Source of the DNA: an uncultured Oscillospiraceae bacterium
GTDB lineage: Bacteria > Bacillota_A > Clostridia > Oscillospirales > Oscillospiraceae
Direction: 5' to 3'
Assembly: GCA_947631215.1 (NCBI GenBank)
Contig: CANRKN010000117.1
Location: 1 to 6,666 of the forward strand
Length of the DNA: 6,666 bases
The position numbers and the translations under genes are program-made. Under the pieces are notes generated by a model. It saw nothing but the letters and a program-made list of their open reading frames with translations, did not search any database and was not told where the DNA came from. Positions 5,098-6,666 of this stretch are shown piece by piece; positions within the stretch are counted from its first letter, which is position 1, and every line of letters starts with the position of its first letter.

Positions 5098-6162
5098 ATG
5101 GATATCAAGATCGAAAAAACCACCACCCCCCGGCAGAAGCCCCAGACCGACAACATCCCCTTCGGCTCCTTCTTCTCCGACCACATGTTCGTCATGAACT
5201 ACTCGGACGGCCACTGGCACGACGCCCGCATCGTCCCCTACGGCCCCCTGACCCTGGAGCCCTCCGCCATGGTCCTGCACTATGCCCAGGAGGTGTTCGA
5301 GGGCCTGAAGGCCTACCGCACCGCCGACGGCCATATCCAGCTGTTCCGGGCCACGGAGAACATCGCCCGCATGGCCCGCTCCTGCGAGAAGCTGTGCGTG
5401 CCCCCCGTGCCTGACGAGGACTATCTGCAGGCCATCAAGGCCCTGGTGGAGGTGGACAAGGACTGGGTCCCCACCGCGCCGGACACCAGCCTGTACATCC
5501 GCCCCTTCGTCATCGCCACGGACCCGAAGCTGGGCGTGCATGCCTCCTCCACCTACATCTTCTGCATCATCACCTGCCCGGTGGGCAGCTACTACCCCGA
5601 GGGCATCAACCCCGTCCGCATCGCCATCGAGGGCCGTGAGGTCCGGGCGGTCCGGGGCGGCACCGGCTTTGCCAAGTGCGGCGGCAACTATGCCGCCAGC
5701 CTGCACGCCAGCGAGATCGCCGAGGCCAACGGCTTCTCCCAGGTGCTGTGGCTGGACGGCGTGGAGCAGAAGTACATCGAGGAAGTGGGCTCCATGAACG
5801 TGATGTTCAAGATCGACGGCAAGGTCATCACCCCCTCCCTGGCCAGCGGCTCCGTGCTCCCCGGCGTGACCCGCAAGAGCTGCATCCAGCTTTTGAAGGA
5901 CTGGGGCTATGAAGTGGAGGAGCGGAACATCTCCATCGACGAGCTCATCGACGCCGTGAAGTCCGGCAGGCTGGACGAGGCCTGGGGCTGCGGCACCGCC
6001 GCGGTGGTGAGCCCCATCGGCGAGATATTCTTCGGCGGCCAGGACTACACCATCAACGGCAATAAGATCGGCCCCGTGACCCAGAAGCTGTACGACACCA
6101 TCACCGGCATCCAGTGGGGCAAAATAGACGATCCCTACGGCTGGGTGATCCCTGTCTGCTGA
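5098..6162 (+). CDS. ilvE: Branched-chain amino acid aminotransferase
   Basis: This PLP-dependent, fold-type IV transaminase interconverts leucine, isoleucine or valine and their 2-oxo acids with glutamate/2-oxoglutarate. It is the last step of branched-chain synthesis and the first of catabolism, and is cytoplasmic. From the ATG at 5098 it has 354 residues, normal for the longer BCAT class. Visible signatures are the substrate-side EVFEGLKAYR (65-74), the SLYIRPFVIAT stretch (131-141), the PLP lysine K193 in GTGFAKCGGNYAAS, YIEEVGSMNVMF (226-237, with conserved E230), SGSVLPGVTRKS (250-261), and the phosphate-binding GCGTAAVVSP (297-306). Nothing essential is missing. It has its own predicted promoter and leader, and its stop is followed 10 bases later by galE, so the two are probably cotranscribed although they serve different pathways. 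D-amino acid transaminase and aminodeoxychorismate lyase share the fold but are shorter and lack these BCAT motifs. Confidence 0.96.
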   Translation: MDIKIEKTTTPRQKPQTDNIPFGSFFSDHMFVMNYSDGHWHDARIVPYGPLTLEPSAMVLHYAQEVFEGLKAYRTADGHIQLFRATENIARMARSCEKLCVPPVPDEDYLQAIKALVEVDKDWVPTAPDTSLYIRPFVIATDPKLGVHASSTYIFCIITCPVGSYYPEGINPVRIAIEGREVRAVRGGTGFAKCGGNYAASLHASEIAEANGFSQVLWLDGVEQKYIEEVGSMNVMFKIDGKVITPSLASGSVLPGVTRKSCIQLLKDWGYEVEERNISIDELIDAVKSGRLDEAWGCGTAAVVSPIGEIFFGGQDYTINGNKIGPVTQKLYDTITGIQWGKIDDPYGWVIPVC

Positions 6163-6172
6163 GGAGAGAGCT

Positions 6173-6666
6173 ATGACCATACTACTTACCGGCGCCGCCG
6201 GATACATAGGCTCCCACACCGCCATCGCCCTGGCCGAGGCGGGCTATGACGTGGCCATCGTGGACGACTTCTCCAACTCCAGCCCCGAGGCGGTGCGCCG
6301 CTGCGAGGAGCTGACCGGGAAGAAGATGCCCCTCTATGAGGCGGACGTGGCCGACAAGGACGCCCTGCGCAGGATATTCGCCGAGGTCAAGCCCGCCGCG
6401 GTGATGCACTTCGCCGGCTATAAGGCGGTGGGGGAGAGCGTGGCCAAGCCCCTTATGTACTACCGCAACAACCTGGACACCACCCTGAGCCTCTTGGAAG
6501 TCATGGCCGAATTCGGCGTGGGCCCCTTCATCTTCTCCTCCTCCGCCACGGTCTACGGCGCCAAGGCCGCCGTGCCCTACACCGAGGAATCGGAGACCGG
6601 CGGGTGCACCAACCCCTACGGCTGGACCAAGTTCATGATCGAGCAGATCGCCTCCGGCGCGGCCAA
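6173..6666 (+). CDS. galE: UDP-glucose 4-epimerase, N-terminal part (truncated by the window end)
   Basis: The first 164 codons of an extended short-chain dehydrogenase/reductase are present; the full family length is about 330-340. GalE interconverts UDP-galactose and UDP-glucose, serving the Leloir pathway and supplying sugar nucleotides for cell-surface polysaccharides. The Rossmann NAD-binding motif GAAGYIGSH is at residues 7-15. D31/D32 at the end of the second strand suit NAD. HFAGYKAVGESV (79-90) and the catalytic set S124 (SSSATVYG), Y149 and K153 (NPYGWTK) match the positions of the well-studied E. coli enzyme. It starts at the ATG at 6173-6175, preceded by GAGGAGAGAG, which overlaps the ilvE stop (TGAGGAG); the intergenic gap is 10 bases. 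The substrate-specificity residues that separate GalE from UDP-GlcNAc epimerases lie mostly beyond the window, so dual specificity cannot be excluded. Confidence 0.94.
   Translation, partial: MTILLTGAAGYIGSHTAIALAEAGYDVAIVDDFSNSSPEAVRRCEELTGKKMPLYEADVADKDALRRIFAEVKPAAVMHFAGYKAVGESVAKPLMYYRNNLDTTLSLLEVMAEFGVGPFIFSSSATVYGAKAAVPYTEESETGGCTNPYGWTKFMIEQIASGAA

Noticed and set aside
4923..5195. 90-codon minus-strand ORF across the divergent promoter region
   Set aside because: It overlaps the start of ilvE and its promoter, has no ribosome binding site, and its translation shows no family features.
5044..6225. Long minus-strand open frame antisense to ilvE
   Set aside because: It is a His/Gly/Ala/Val-rich shadow covering a complete, well-conserved aminotransferase and part of galE.

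Overview
The window looks like chromosomal DNA from a GC-rich anaerobic Firmicute, most likely an Oscillospiraceae/Oscillospirales-type Clostridium relative. The reasons are strongly G/C-biased third codon positions, strong AGGAGG-type ribosome binding sites, AT-rich sigma-A-like promoters in an otherwise GC-rich sequence, and a DUF1385 gene upstream of prmC, a pairing familiar in Clostridia. The taxonomic call is inference. I see no mobile element, CRISPR array, rRNA or tRNA.

Layout. Two divergent transcription units are separated by an AT-rich control region at about 4779-5097. Leftward (minus strand), in order of transcription: a secreted FG-GAP/VCBS-type lipoprotein (3525-4778), an OmpR/PhoB-family response regulator (2814-3503), a HAMP sensor histidine kinase (1351-2802), a DUF1385 membrane protein (360-1337), then a 267-base highly structured gap (93-359), then the first 30 codons of prmC (1-92). 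The first four genes are separated by only 11-21 bases and are probably one operon. Rightward (plus strand): a branched-chain amino acid aminotransferase, ilvE (5098-6162), and 10 bases later the first half of galE, UDP-glucose 4-epimerase (6173 to the window end).

How the genes fit together. The kinase and regulator form a standard two-component system with all phosphotransfer residues present. The lipoprotein, with four DxDxDG calcium-loop motifs, is the first gene of the same unit, so it may be an accessory or target of the signalling pair on the outer face of the membrane. Three exact copies of TGTAACTTTT surround the strong leftward promoter and are candidate operator sites, possibly for autoregulation. 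ilvE and galE are ordinary metabolic genes sharing a rightward promoter.

Most worth a second look: the multi-hairpin element between DUF1385 and prmC, whose largest hairpin pairs better as minus-strand RNA; the repeated TGTAACTTTT motif; the lipoprotein start, where the natural signal peptide has no ATG, GTG or TTG at its beginning; and a three-codon ORF that takes the well-spaced ribosome binding site in front of the response regulator.
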